Of a stretch of 34,438 nucleotides of DNA, positions 25,146-34,426 are shown piece after piece. This stretch comes from Helicobacter rappini (lineage in GTDB: Bacteria > Campylobacterota > Campylobacteria > Campylobacterales > Helicobacteraceae), in contig NZ_FZPK01000007.1 in assembly GCF_900198625.1 (NCBI RefSeq), forward strand, positions 1 through 34,438, in the 5' to 3' direction. Each line of letters starts with the position of its first letter. Position 1 is the first letter of the stretch. The notes under the pieces were generated by a model. That model did no database searches, was not told where the DNA came from, and was given only the letters and a program-made list of their open reading frames with translations. The position numbers were made by a program, and so were the translations under genes.

Positions 25146-25581
25146 CTCTTCCTCATTGCATGATTTTATGATAAAACAAGATGATATTATAATATATTTT
25201 TGTAGATTATCAAATATAGGCTTTTAATGATAGCTTATGCACTCTTATCCCATTTTGACTTTTTGTCGTTTCAAACATGGAATCTAGTTTATATTTTGTT
25301 CTTTAAGCATATAGAATCTATATATTAGATTCTATAATCTCTACTCAAAATATCGCATAATTGTATAGCCACCATCTTTTAAATATTTATCCTTTTGCAT
25401 CAGCTTTAAATCGCTTTGCATCATATCAGCAACAAGCATTGATAAATCATATTTTGGACTCCAACCTAGAATCTTTTGTGCCTTGCTTGGATCACCTAAT
25501 AATAAATCCACTTCAGTAGGTCTAAAATAGCGAGAATCAACCGCTACGACTTCCTTACCAATAGGCAGCTTATAATCACCA
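24970..25581. repeat. Direct repeat R2 (maf 5' end, intergenic, gmd 3' end)
   Basis: This segment is the second copy of the 0.6-kb flank, in the same orientation as 20377-20990. It leads into the intact gmd. Cargo between the repeats spans about 20991-24969. Confidence 0.9.
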
Positions 25582-26453
25582 CTACATTTTGCTACAATAC
25601 CCACTTCATCTACACCACTACCCTTAAACTCAATATCTATGCCAAGTTCTTTAAAGCTTAATCTCACAAAATCTCTTACTTCTGTGGTAACACCTGTTGC
25701 GATGACAAAATCTTGTGCCTTGTCTTGTTGCAAGATAAGATACATCGCCTCTACATAATCCTTTGCATGTCCCCAATCTCTTTTTGCAGAAAGATTCCCT
25801 AAATAGAGTTTATCTTGCAGTCCAAGTGCGATTTTACTCACACCGCGTGTGATTTTACGCGTTACAAATGTCTCACCGCGAATAGGACTTTCATGATTAA
25901 ATAAGATCCCATTACTAGCAAAAATATTATATGCCTCCCTATAATTGATCGTAATCCAATAAGCATAGAGTTTCGCACAGGCATAAGGTGAGCGTGGATA
26001 AAATGGCGTATTTTCATTTTGTGGGACTGCTTGGACTAAGCCATACAGCTCACTTGTAGAGGCTTGATAAATCTTTGTTTTATTTTCCATACCTAAGATT
26101 CTAATCGCCTCTAAAAGTCTAAGCGTACCTATACCATCGGCATTTGCGGTATATTCTGGTGTCTCAAAACTAACAGCTACATGACTCATTGCAGCAAGAT
26201 TATACACCTCATCTGGCTTTACAAGCTGCATAATGCGTATAAGATTTGTAGAATCTGTCAAATCCCCATAATGCAGGTGAAATCTCACATTTTCTGCGTG
26301 AATATCTTGATATATGTGATCGATTCTATCGGTGTTAAAAAGCGAACTTCTACGCTTTATGCCATGCACTTCATAGCCTTTATTGAGCAAAAACTCTGCT
26401 AAATATGCCCCATCTTGCCCCGTTATACCCGTGATTAATGCGACTTTTGCCAT
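25341..26453 (-). CDS. gmd: GDP-mannose 4,6-dehydratase
   Basis: The 370-aa protein starts at ATG 26453 after AAAGGAA, behind a TATAAT box. It is an extended short-chain dehydrogenase: NADP-binding TGITGQDG at 8-15, RRSS motif, [13 protein letters not shown], catalytic STSELYG near 132-138 and YACAK near 157-161, then RDWGHAKDY and [15 protein letters not shown]. It converts GDP-mannose to GDP-4-keto-6-deoxymannose, the precursor of GDP-fucose and related deoxysugars for LPS or other glycans. The usual partner gene wcaG/fcl is not in this window. The gene is intact; only its 3' end is duplicated at 20750-20990. It originally lay directly upstream of maf. Confidence 0.96.
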   Translation of the reverse strand: MAKVALITGITGQDGAYLAEFLLNKGYEVHGIKRRSSLFNTDRIDHIYQDIHAENVRFHLHYGDLTDSTNLIRIMQLVKPDEVYNLAAMSHVAVSFETPEYTANADGIGTLRLLEAIRILGMENKTKIYQASTSELYGLVQAVPQNENTPFYPRSPYACAKLYAYWITINYREAYNIFASNGILFNHESPIRGETFVTRKITRGVSKIALGLQDKLYLGNLSAKRDWGHAKDYVEAMYLILQQDKAQDFVIATGVTTEVRDFVRLSFKELGIDIEFKGSGVDEVGIVAKCSGDYKLPIGKEVVAVDSRYFRPTEVDLLLGDPSKAQKILGWSPKYDLSMLVADMMQSDLKLMQKDKYLKDGGYTIMRYFE

Positions 26454-26484
26454 ATAGATTCCTTTAACTTTGAATAAAGCCTTG

Positions 26485-26490
26485 ATTATA
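26485..26490 (-). promoter_or_regulatory. -10 box (TATAAT) of gmd
   Basis: The minus strand reads TTTTTACGATATAATCAAGG, giving a start near 26478 and a leader of about 24 nt before the ATG at 26453. Confidence 0.55.
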
Positions 26491-26596
26491 TCGTAAAAAG
26501 ATTGTGTTGAATAGCTATTTAAACGATTTCATCTAAAAGTCCCATATAAAACTTTATTAAGATTCTCACTTTGCGTATAAACTCATACCTTTAAAA

Positions 26597-26887
26597 CTAC
26601 ATGCCAAAAAATGCAAGAGGCTGACACTCTACTGCGAATACACGCACATCTTTAAACTCTTCTTTAATAAGACTTGCAAGCATACCCGCAGCAGTGTCAT
26701 TTAAGTAAAGCTTAATAATAGCATAGTTTTGCCGCCCACTTACTTGCTCTTCATCGCTTAAAAGCATATTTTTTGCCGCATACTTCTTTGCCTCAATGAA
26801 AAAGAAATCATCATAGCCATTTGCAAGTAGCAAATCAATAACATTATCCTTTATCTCAAAACGCATATAAACATCAAGCATTATCAT
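26597..26887 (-). CDS. DUF3240-like small protein
   Basis: The 96-aa protein has the order LLLANGYDDFFFIEA, LSDEEQVSGRQNYAIIKLYL, then LASLIKEEFKDVRVFAVECQPLAFFGM. The LS-EQV-GR core and the final pattern (valine-rich strand, Pro, then a final Gly) resemble DUF3240, small PII-like proteins often coded near metal efflux pumps. No efflux gene is adjacent here. Start is ATG 26887 after AAAGGGA; a second ATG two codons later is possible. Function unknown. Confidence 0.55.
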   Translation of the reverse strand: MIMLDVYMRFEIKDNVIDLLLANGYDDFFFIEAKKYAAKNMLLSDEEQVSGRQNYAIIKLYLNDTAAGMLASLIKEEFKDVRVFAVECQPLAFFGM

Positions 26888-26926
26888 TTTATTTTCCCTT
26901 TATTGTAGTCGTATCGTATTTTAACA

Positions 26927-26948
26927 AGATTCTAACATTTTAGAATCT
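26927..26948. promoter_or_regulatory. 9-bp perfect inverted repeat (AGATTCTAA/TTAGAATCT)
   Basis: The arms are separated by CATT. It lies between two minus-strand genes, just upstream of the DUF3240-like gene, and is built from two copies of the frequent AGAATCT word. It may be a hairpin at the end of the 27087 transcript or in the leader of the next. Confidence 0.45.
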
Positions 26949-27086
26949 GTACTTTTTACAAATCTGCTACAAAAAAAGTTTGCATAAAAGCTAACAACCC
27001 ACAATCGTAATTTCTAGATTATAACTTCTTGCCTTATCTTCGCCAAAAAAGACTGGGCTTTATCTTTCAAATCGTTCCCAAAAACT

Positions 27087-28556
27087 CTATTCCTTCATAG
27101 AAGCGATCTGTTCTTTTGTGATAAGTGAAATATTTGCCTCTTTATTATATTTAGATTCTTTAGTGTCAGCCAAAATGCGTTGCAAGGCGGTTTTATCCAA
27201 TCCTGTTGTATCGATATAAATACCCTCAAACTTCTCTTTATTTACAGCGACAAAAAATTGTGAATCTTTTTTAGCAATCACGACATTATGATTTTTACTT
27301 TGACTCATAATGTCAATTTTTACATTGACTTCTACTTTTGGCTGATTTGTTAAAATAAGAAACTTTTTGACATAGTTTTTTTGATGGCTTGTGTAGTATT
27401 TATACATAGCCTGTTCGTTTGCTGCGGTAATTTTTCCTTTATCAAGCTTTTTAATCGTTTGTCCTAAGAATGTCATCATGCAATAAGGCTCATTAATGTC
27501 ATGCTTGAAAAATACATTGCGTATAGAGACTGACTTCATGCCAAGTTCCCATATTTGATTATCAAGCTGTGTGGCGGTAACATTCAATGCTTCTTCTGTT
27601 TTTTCTCTTAGCATATTGATAGTTTTTCTAAACACGGCTTCAAATATCTTTAGATTTTTCTCTGCAAAGCTTTTGCATAGCCCCTCTAGATTCTCATGTG
27701 CTTTTGTAAGCGTTTTTGTCTCTTCATGCGCTTTATCGGAGTTTGCCCTCATTCTTGCGATTTTTTCTTTTATCTCGTTTTCATCGCCCTTTTTTGCTTC
27801 AAGTCGTTTATAAAGGATTTTTAGGTCATGTGCGGTTGTGCGGATTTTATTTTGAAGTTGCATAATGCGTTCTTTTATGCCATTTGCAGCACGCACTGCC
27901 CCTTTATAATTAAACTGATATTCAAGAAATGCTTCTTCAAAGATTCTCTCTGGATTAAGCTCATTTTTTGTAAAAAAGTTATGAGAATATTCAAGTGTGC
28001 CAAGCCTTGAGTGATACTCTGCAAACATATCAATATTGAGTTTTCTATCTGAAAAGATAAGGTGATCTAATGCCTTATTTAAGAATCTTTTGCTAATTGA
28101 AAAATTAATAAGTGGCGTTAGCGTTGATAAATCAAGCTCTTTTAAAAACTCTACACTTCTAAGCTCTGTACCAAAAAATTCCTTGATACAATCTTGCACA
28201 CTGCGATTGATTTCAATCTCTGTTAATTTCAAATAGTTTGTTTGTGCGAAAATCTTTTGCACTTCTTTTGCACGCAATTCAGATTCTTTATTTTGCAACT
28301 CTTCATCAGTATTACTTTTCCAAAAGTCTATCTCTCTAATAAGCGCATCAGGCGGAAAAGATTGATATTTTGAAGCACGCGCATCGGTTACTTGAATGCC
28401 ACCATCATTTGTTCTAAATTCCACATACATACCAACGGCTGGACGATTTCTGCCATCATGCCAACTATCTTTTTTTAGCTCAAAAATCTTTTTTGAAGCA
28501 TTCATAATGACGCCTGAACCAGTCGTAGCGGTATAGCGCGTTATTTTTCCGTGCAT
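27087..28556 (-). CDS. Protein with N-terminal cold-shock-like OB fold and long coiled coil
   Basis: ATG 28556 is chosen because AAGGAG lies 5 nt before it; a TTG one codon earlier is less likely. The 489-aa product opens with HGKITRYTATTGSGVIMN (residues 2-19) and GMYVEFRTND, the pattern of a cold-shock/OB-type nucleic-acid-binding domain. Residues about 215-310 form a long coiled coil (IMQLQNKIRTTAHDLKILYK and onward). The C-terminus (YVKKFLILTN, VDIMSQSKNHNVVIAKKDSQ) looks like an alternating alpha/beta domain. I do not know the family's role. After the stop (27087), a +1 frame continues with convincing residues (NRVFGNDLKDKAQSFLAKIR, then QEVII and TAG), so the original C-terminus may be frameshifted. 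Confidence 0.6.
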   Translation of the reverse strand: MHGKITRYTATTGSGVIMNASKKIFELKKDSWHDGRNRPAVGMYVEFRTNDGGIQVTDARASKYQSFPPDALIREIDFWKSNTDEELQNKESELRAKEVQKIFAQTNYLKLTEIEINRSVQDCIKEFFGTELRSVEFLKELDLSTLTPLINFSISKRFLNKALDHLIFSDRKLNIDMFAEYHSRLGTLEYSHNFFTKNELNPERIFEEAFLEYQFNYKGAVRAANGIKERIMQLQNKIRTTAHDLKILYKRLEAKKGDENEIKEKIARMRANSDKAHEETKTLTKAHENLEGLCKSFAEKNLKIFEAVFRKTINMLREKTEEALNVTATQLDNQIWELGMKSVSIRNVFFKHDINEPYCMMTFLGQTIKKLDKGKITAANEQAMYKYYTSHQKNYVKKFLILTNQPKVEVNVKIDIMSQSKNHNVVIAKKDSQFFVAVNKEKFEGIYIDTTGLDKTALQRILADTKESKYNKEANISLITKEQIASMKE

Positions 28557-28634
28557 CAAAACTCCTTATCAATCTAAAAATCGTAAATCATTTAAGACAA
28601 AAAATTGCTATAATTTTAACAGAAAAATTACATT

Positions 28635-31600
28635 TTGCAACAAGGATTTATCATAAAAAAAATCTATATATTTGTTTTCATTAGCTGTTGTGTGTTGTAT
28701 TTATGGTTGGCAACTATCTTTGGTTATACTCCGCCTGATGCGGCTTTAAGCGGTGCTGCATTGACAAATAGTTTCTTTAAAATAGGTGGCTTTGGCAATA
28801 GTTTTGCAAACTTTAATCGCGGTATGTTTGGTTATCTTGCTTACATTTATTTGCCTTTGCTTTTATTGCCTATTTATAGATTCCATGATGATACAAGCTA
28901 TTCTTTTCGCAAGATTCAGTTAAGCTTTGCATATTTACTGCTTTTTATCGGGCTATTACTCTTGCAATCGCTTGTATTTCACAGCGGTCAGTTTGGCAAC
29001 TATTTGCAAGAGGTGCTAACGCCCTATATTGGTCTATTTGGGGTTGCGATACTTACATTTATTTGTATTAGCACTGCATTACTGCTTATTGCTGAACGCA
29101 CAGCGACTTTTATTTTAGGCTATCTTGGCGGAAGTTTGCAAATGGCTTATTCTGCCACAAGTAATTTTGCAAAGAGAATGTTTCAGCAACTCAAATCAAA
29201 ATATACTGATTTTAAATTAGATTCTATACAAAGGGAAAAGAGAAAGATAGTCAATCAAGAGTTAAGTGAGAAAGCCACGACGACAAAAAGTAAATATATA
29301 GATCGTGAGCCATTACTTGAGACTGCCCTTGATGAATATCCACGCACAAATACCAACAATGGTTACACAGATACAAATATGCAAAATCTAGCAAAAAATG
29401 AGAATCTAGCACATAACAAAAATAAGCACTCAAGCAACACACAAACAACAAACAAACAAGAAATACCACAAGATTCTAAAGAATTTAGCATTCAAGTAAA
29501 ACCTAGCAATAACATAAATACGACACAAACACTCTCATATCAGCAATACGATGATAGCAATATCTCACCTATCACACACACACCACGCACACAAATGCGA
29601 AATAATGATGAAGAACTTTTAAAAAGATTCCAAAAAGCAAATCTCTATCCAAAGCAAAAGGACCAACAGGCATTTCATACAGACTCTCCAATGACTTTTA
29701 GACTAAAACAAGAAATGAGTGAAGCAAATCCACTTGAAAGCTTTGCAAAGACTCAATCTCCAAAAATACTACCCACAATAGATGATTGGCAAACCACAGA
29801 TATGCCACCACGAGAGGTAAAGACTACAAATCTAATCAAACCAAAGACACAGGAAAGAGAGCAGCCAAAAACAGAGACTTTTAGCGTAAAAGAGGGCATT
29901 ACAACACAAGATAATGCAACACCCACTACACCAAAAATCTTAGAATCTTTTAAGGAAGATAGCACAGCCCAAATACAGCCAAAAACCATCACGCAAGAAT
30001 CCCCTACTATACGCATAAAAGAGCCAGAAATAAAGGATAGCACCAATACTCATTTAAACACGCCAAAGCCAGAAATAAATCCAAACCAACAGCACACCGA
30101 GCAAAAAAAAACGATAAAAATCCAAGCGATTAACACACCAAAAATAGAGCAAATGCCAACACAAGCAAACTACAAAACGCTTGACATGAGCTTCACACAG
30201 AAAGAATACAAAACTACAAATCCTAGTATTAATGAAAGCACAATAACGCTAAGTCAGCCTAATAGCACAGACTTTAACCAAACTACACAAGAGATTACAA
30301 ATCTTAATCAAACACAAATTACAGAATCCAATCTCAATGTAGCACAGACTTTAGAGTCGCAACATATAGATTACACTTCACAGCAATATGATTTAAACAC
30401 ACAGACCTTACAACAAAACACATTAGATTCACAACCAAGTGAGCTAGTTTTACAACAAGATATATTAGAAACAAATAATCTACAAGATAGCCCTTTTATA
30501 ACACCTTTAGAATCTACCCAAAACAATATAGACTATACAGAAACTACCACGATAATAATCCCGCCTTTGCTAGATTCCAATGAAGATTCTAGAAATGATT
30601 TTAGAGAGGAATTTCGGGGGGATTTTAATACACAAGATTTAATTATACAAGATTCTATAAGCAAAGATACTAGTATAAACAACTCACAGGATTCTATAAT
30701 TATAGAATCTATCCCGCAAGAATCCACACATTCACTAGATTCTACAGAATCTAATCATACTTTACAAGATGATATAAGAGAAGAGATAAAAGAAATTTTT
30801 ATTGAGCCATTAGAGTCGCTTGAAGCACACACACAAAGCATCTCGCAATCTAGCCAAATAGATTCTAAACAGACTGATTTTATATCAACAGAATCTAATA
30901 TGCTAAACTCCAACAAATTAGACACTATTCACATAGATTCTATACCAACAGAATCCAATGTATCAAACCTTAATCAAATAGAATCTAGCTATACAGATTC
31001 CATAGATTTGCTTAAGACAAACTCTAGCATAGAATCTAAACAGGCAGAATCTATCCCACAAGATTCCATATTAATAGAAACTACTCAAATAGAATCTAAT
31101 ATCCAAACACAGCATACACAGGATTTTGAGATAAAAGAGATTACACAAGAGAATACAGAACATGTAGAAAATATAGAATCTAGCATTACAGATTCTAATC
31201 TCACAAAAGAGCTAAAAAATAAAGATTATTTACAACAAAGCACTATGCAGGATTTAGAGCAACATCACACAGACAGCAAAATCGCACAGGAAATAACACC
31301 AGCACAACAAAACATTACAATCAATACATACACACCACAAATGACACATTCACATTTTCCAACACACACAAACCCGACAAATTACTTCACAGGCATACCA
31401 ACGCACTCTCAAGCACAACCTATGAATTATATCTTTGATAGCACGACACATACACAAACAAGCACAATAAAGCCAAATGTAGAATCTAGCACAATAGAAT
31501 CTAATAACCAACAATTTCATAACACAGAATCTAATCTAGCACAACCAAATAACACACAATCTAACGAAATAGAAAACAACACAACACAACACAATCTAGC

Positions 31601-33323
31601 ACAATCAAATAATATAGAATCTACACATACAAACCTCACCACACAACCAATAAAAATAAAACTCTACGATGATACGCAAGCAAGTCGCACAATCACACAT
31701 AAAGACATAATGCAGAACAATATATCTACACAAACAAAAGACACAGCACACTCTTTTACAATCAAAGATTCATCACCGCATATAGAATCTAAAACAACAC
31801 AAATCACAGAATCAAACGATCATGAAAATAGAGAAGATATGATTATAAGGCAAATCGCACAGAAAAAAGAAGAGGCAAGGCAAGAGAGCAATATGCTTAT
31901 TGCAAACCACGACACAAATATAGCAAATCTCGCACAAAGCACAAATCTACCGCCATTCATACTCCCACCGCTAAAGCTACTCCAAGAGCCAATCGCCCAA
32001 GATAGCATACAAGATATTGAGCTAGATTCTAAGATTGATAAAATGCTGCAAATCTTTAACGCACACAAAATCCGCGGTGATATTATCGCCACGCTTACAG
32101 GACCGGTTGTAACGACCTTTGAGTTTCGCCCAGAAACCCATGTAAAAGTTTCAAAAATCCTAAGCCACAAAAATGATTTAGCAAGGATTCTAAAAGCAAA
32201 AAGCATTAGAATCCAAGCCCCAATACCCGGCAAAGATGTCATCGGTATCCAAATCCCAAATAGCAAGGTAGAGACGATTTATCTGCGAGAGATTTTGCAT
32301 TCACAAGCCTTTTTAGATTCTAAAGACCCACTAACCATTGCTTTAGGCAAGGACATTAGCGGCACGCCAATTGTTGCAAATCTTGCAAAACTGCCCCATT
32401 TACTTGTAGCAGGGACCACAGGTAGCGGTAAGTCAGTCGGGGTAAATGCGATTATCCTTTCACTTTTATATCGCAATGACCCAGATAATCTAAAGCTTAT
32501 GATGATTGACCCAAAACAAGTAGAGTTTGCCCCTTATGAAGACTTACCACACCTAATCACGCCCATCATAAACGCCCCAAATAAAGCCATAAAAGCCCTG
32601 CAAGTCGCAACGATTGAGATGGATAAGCGATATGAGCTATTCTCACAAATCAAAGTGAAAAATATCGCTTCATATAATGAAAAAGTAAGTATCAAAATGC
32701 CAAATTTTGTAATCATTATCGATGAGTTAGCAGACTTGATGATTACAGGCGGTAAGGAAGCAGAAGCCTTTATCGCAAGAATCGCACAAATGGGAAGGGC
32801 TGCTGGTATGCACTTAATCATTGCTACGCAAAGAAGTAGCGTAAATGTTATCACCGGACATATCAAGGCAAATCTACCCTCACGCATTAGCTATCGTGTC
32901 GGCAGTCGCATTGATTCTAAAGTGATATTAGATGAAATGGGTGCTGAAGACTTGCTAGGCAATGGTGATGGGCTTTTCACAACAACAAATGGGCTAATGC
33001 GCATCCATGCCCCATGGGTGAGTGAACAAGAAGTAGAGCATATCGTAGATTTTATCAAGGCACAAAGAGAGCCACAATATGATGAAAGCTTCCTTAGTGA
33101 GACAAAGCCCGGGTCAGTTTCTGGTGATAAATTTAGCGGTGATGGCAGTTTGCTTGATAAGGCAAAAGAAGTTATGATGCAAGATAATAAAACCTCTATT
33201 AGCTATCTACAAAGAAAGCTAGGCATTGGTTATAATAAATCCGCATCACTTGTAGAAGCACTAGAAAAAGAGGGCTTTCTCTCCCCACCAAACAGCAAAG
33301 GCGAGAGAAATATCTTAGTTTAA
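28635..33323 (+). CDS. ftsK: DNA translocase FtsK with a very long linker
   Basis: The 1562-aa protein has N-terminal membrane helices (about 8-28, 70-82, 94-112, 131-155), a linker (about 185-1110) almost entirely of Gln, Asn, Thr, Ser, Glu, Ile and Pro, and a C-terminal motor. Motor motifs: FEFRPETHVKV, Walker A TTGSGKS near 1259-1265, LMMIDPKQVEF, Walker B IIIDELADLM, IATQRSSVNVITG, then the gamma winged helix (ISYLQRKLGIGYNKSASLVE). FtsK pumps DNA through the division septum and activates dimer resolution. H. pylori FtsK is, from memory, about 860 aa, so the linker is greatly expanded. The only standard start is TTG 28635 with no ribosome binding site before it; AAGGA follows at 28642-28646, so initiation at ATC/ATA a few nt later is possible. 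Confidence 0.93.
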   Translation: MQQGFIIKKIYIFVFISCCVLYLWLATIFGYTPPDAALSGAALTNSFFKIGGFGNSFANFNRGMFGYLAYIYLPLLLLPIYRFHDDTSYSFRKIQLSFAYLLLFIGLLLLQSLVFHSGQFGNYLQEVLTPYIGLFGVAILTFICISTALLLIAERTATFILGYLGGSLQMAYSATSNFAKRMFQQLKSKYTDFKLDSIQREKRKIVNQELSEKATTTKSKYIDREPLLETALDEYPRTNTNNGYTDTNMQNLAKNENLAHNKNKHSSNTQTTNKQEIPQDSKEFSIQVKPSNNINTTQTLSYQQYDDSNISPITHTPRTQMRNNDEELLKRFQKANLYPKQKDQQAFHTDSPMTFRLKQEMSEANPLESFAKTQSPKILPTIDDWQTTDMPPREVKTTNLIKPKTQEREQPKTETFSVKEGITTQDNATPTTPKILESFKEDSTAQIQPKTITQESPTIRIKEPEIKDSTNTHLNTPKPEINPNQQHTEQKKTIKIQAINTPKIEQMPTQANYKTLDMSFTQKEYKTTNPSINESTITLSQPNSTDFNQTTQEITNLNQTQITESNLNVAQTLESQHIDYTSQQYDLNTQTLQQNTLDSQPSELVLQQDILETNNLQDSPFITPLESTQNNIDYTETTTIIIPPLLDSNEDSRNDFREEFRGDFNTQDLIIQDSISKDTSINNSQDSIIIESIPQESTHSLDSTESNHTLQDDIREEIKEIFIEPLESLEAHTQSISQSSQIDSKQTDFISTESNMLNSNKLDTIHIDSIPTESNVSNLNQIESSYTDSIDLLKTNSSIESKQAESIPQDSILIETTQIESNIQTQHTQDFEIKEITQENTEHVENIESSITDSNLTKELKNKDYLQQSTMQDLEQHHTDSKIAQEITPAQQNITINTYTPQMTHSHFPTHTNPTNYFTGIPTHSQAQPMNYIFDSTTHTQTSTIKPNVESSTIESNNQQFHNTESNLAQPNNTQSNEIENNTTQHNLAQSNNIESTHTNLTTQPIKIKLYDDTQASRTITHKDIMQNNISTQTKDTAHSFTIKDSSPHIESKTTQITESNDHENREDMIIRQIAQKKEEARQESNMLIANHDTNIANLAQSTNLPPFILPPLKLLQEPIAQDSIQDIELDSKIDKMLQIFNAHKIRGDIIATLTGPVVTTFEFRPETHVKVSKILSHKNDLARILKAKSIRIQAPIPGKDVIGIQIPNSKVETIYLREILHSQAFLDSKDPLTIALGKDISGTPIVANLAKLPHLLVAGTTGSGKSVGVNAIILSLLYRNDPDNLKLMMIDPKQVEFAPYEDLPHLITPIINAPNKAIKALQVATIEMDKRYELFSQIKVKNIASYNEKVSIKMPNFVIIIDELADLMITGGKEAEAFIARIAQMGRAAGMHLIIATQRSSVNVITGHIKANLPSRISYRVGSRIDSKVILDEMGAEDLLGNGDGLFTTTNGLMRIHAPWVSEQEVEHIVDFIKAQREPQYDESFLSETKPGSVSGDKFSGDGSLLDKAKEVMMQDNKTSISYLQRKLGIGYNKSASLVEALEKEGFLSPPNSKGERNILV
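30300..31820 (+). repeat. Low-complexity FtsK linker core rich in AGAATCT/AGATTCT words
   Basis: About 30 GAATC/GATTC sites occur in 1.5 kb by eye, mostly as TAGAATCTA or AGATTCTA, encoding Glu-Ser and Asp-Ser pairs in phase. A perfect 20-bp palindrome (GATTCTATAATTATAGAATC) lies at 30690-30709. Confidence 0.7.
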
Positions 33324-33340
33324 ACTTGCTTGTATCTTAA

Positions 33341-33396
33341 TTTTATTTGAATGTCAATTCTATTTCATTTTTATTTGAAGTTGAATTTAATTTCAT
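33341..33396. repeat. Imperfect tandem repeat, 2 x 28 nt
   Basis: Two adjacent 28-nt units both begin TTTTATTTGAA and end ATTTCAT, differing at about 5 positions. They lie 17 nt after the ftsK stop. Confidence 0.6.
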
Positions 33397-34158
33397 TAGT
33401 TTCTAAATAAATTTTGAAAATAAAATGCGATATGAATTTTTAGAGTCTAGCTAGGAAAATCCATAATCGTTTGTAGCACAATCTCATATCATCGCATTTT
33501 GTAATTTTAGATTCTATGTGTTGTGTTTTTTTAGAGTGTAGAAGAAAACTTAGGGATTTTATGTTTTCAATGTGCGAATTAAGAGATTTTAGACAGAAAA
33601 CTCACATTCAACATTTAATATGCCTTTAGCATAAAGTGGAGACAAGCGAGTGTTTAATTTGTTTTTTCAATTAATTGTTGTGCGATTAGCCCACGCCTTA
33701 TCTTGCGTGTAAATCTTTTGCATACTTTGCGACACTCTAATAACTTAATATAAATATTGTTTATTTGCTTCCAAAGTTATATAAAATGATTAAACTTTCA
33801 TCATTATTCTTAATTATGTATTGTTATTTGTTTCACACATATTCACCTACAAATATATTAAGGTGTAAAGCTTGTTATAATCTATTGCTTCTAAAGGATC
33901 AAGACTTTAAGAGTGGTTCTGTCTGTTATTTTTCACCATATATTGTAGATTATGTGCAGTTTTATGGGGCTTTTGTAGGCTTAATTAATCTTACAAATGC
34001 CCTTTATCTCAATTCTTACAACATATCAATATTGAAAATATTAGTAACACTATACTCATATTTTATTAAGTTTGTATTGAGTTTTTCACGATTCTGCATT
34101 GTGTGTAATTCTAATTTGTATCCAAATCTTAAAAGTTTGTAATTTTGTATTACTTAGT

Positions 34159-34293
34159 TTGCAACATATTAATGATGGCAGACCGATTATCTTTGCTAAA
34201 GACTATGGACTGAAGGGCTTTTGCACCATTATGGGCGGAAAGATTGATAATATTTATGAAATAATGGAATTACTAGATATGGAAAAATTCTAA
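34159..34293 (+). pseudogene. C-terminal protein fragment of unknown origin
   Basis: The frame reads LQHINDGRPIIFAKDYGL, KGFCTIMGGKIDNIY, EIMELLDMEKF and TAA. The composition is that of a real globular C-terminus, unlike the Ile/Leu/Cys-rich upstream extension of the same frame (start TTG 34099). No ribosome binding site or good start is present, so it is probably the remains of a longer gene. Family not recognised. Confidence 0.4.
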
Positions 34294-34345
34294 AAATTAC
34301 AAAATCTACCACTATATATTAATATAGAAAATTTCAATATTCTTA

Positions 34346-34375
34346 ATAAAATGTAAAGTAATCATTACATTTTAT
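34346..34375. promoter_or_regulatory. 11-bp inverted repeat with inner GTAAT-C-ATTAC palindrome
   Basis: ATAAAATGTAA and TTACATTTTAT are separated by 8 nt, and GTAATCATTAC (34358-34368) is itself a 5-1-5 palindrome. The shape resembles operators of Fur-family metal regulators, and it lies 52 nt before the T tract at the window end, as in a promoter region. Confidence 0.4.
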
Positions 34376-34426
34376 GTAGTTTTTTACTTAAAGTAACGAT
34401 AATTTAAGAATTTTGTATTATTTTTG

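Noticed and set aside
20377-25581. IS element or transposon explaining the duplicated flanks
   Set aside because: No transposase gene and no terminal inverted repeats; the duplicated sequence consists of chromosomal gene parts, which fits homologous integration better.
33341-33396. Start of a CRISPR array
   Set aside because: Only two adjacent imperfect 28-nt units without spacers, and no cas genes.
33765-34142. 125-codon plus-strand ORF starting at TTG
   Set aside because: No ribosome binding site, composition of Leu/Ile/Tyr/Cys/Ser expected from random AT-rich DNA, and no recognisable motif or conserved-looking block.
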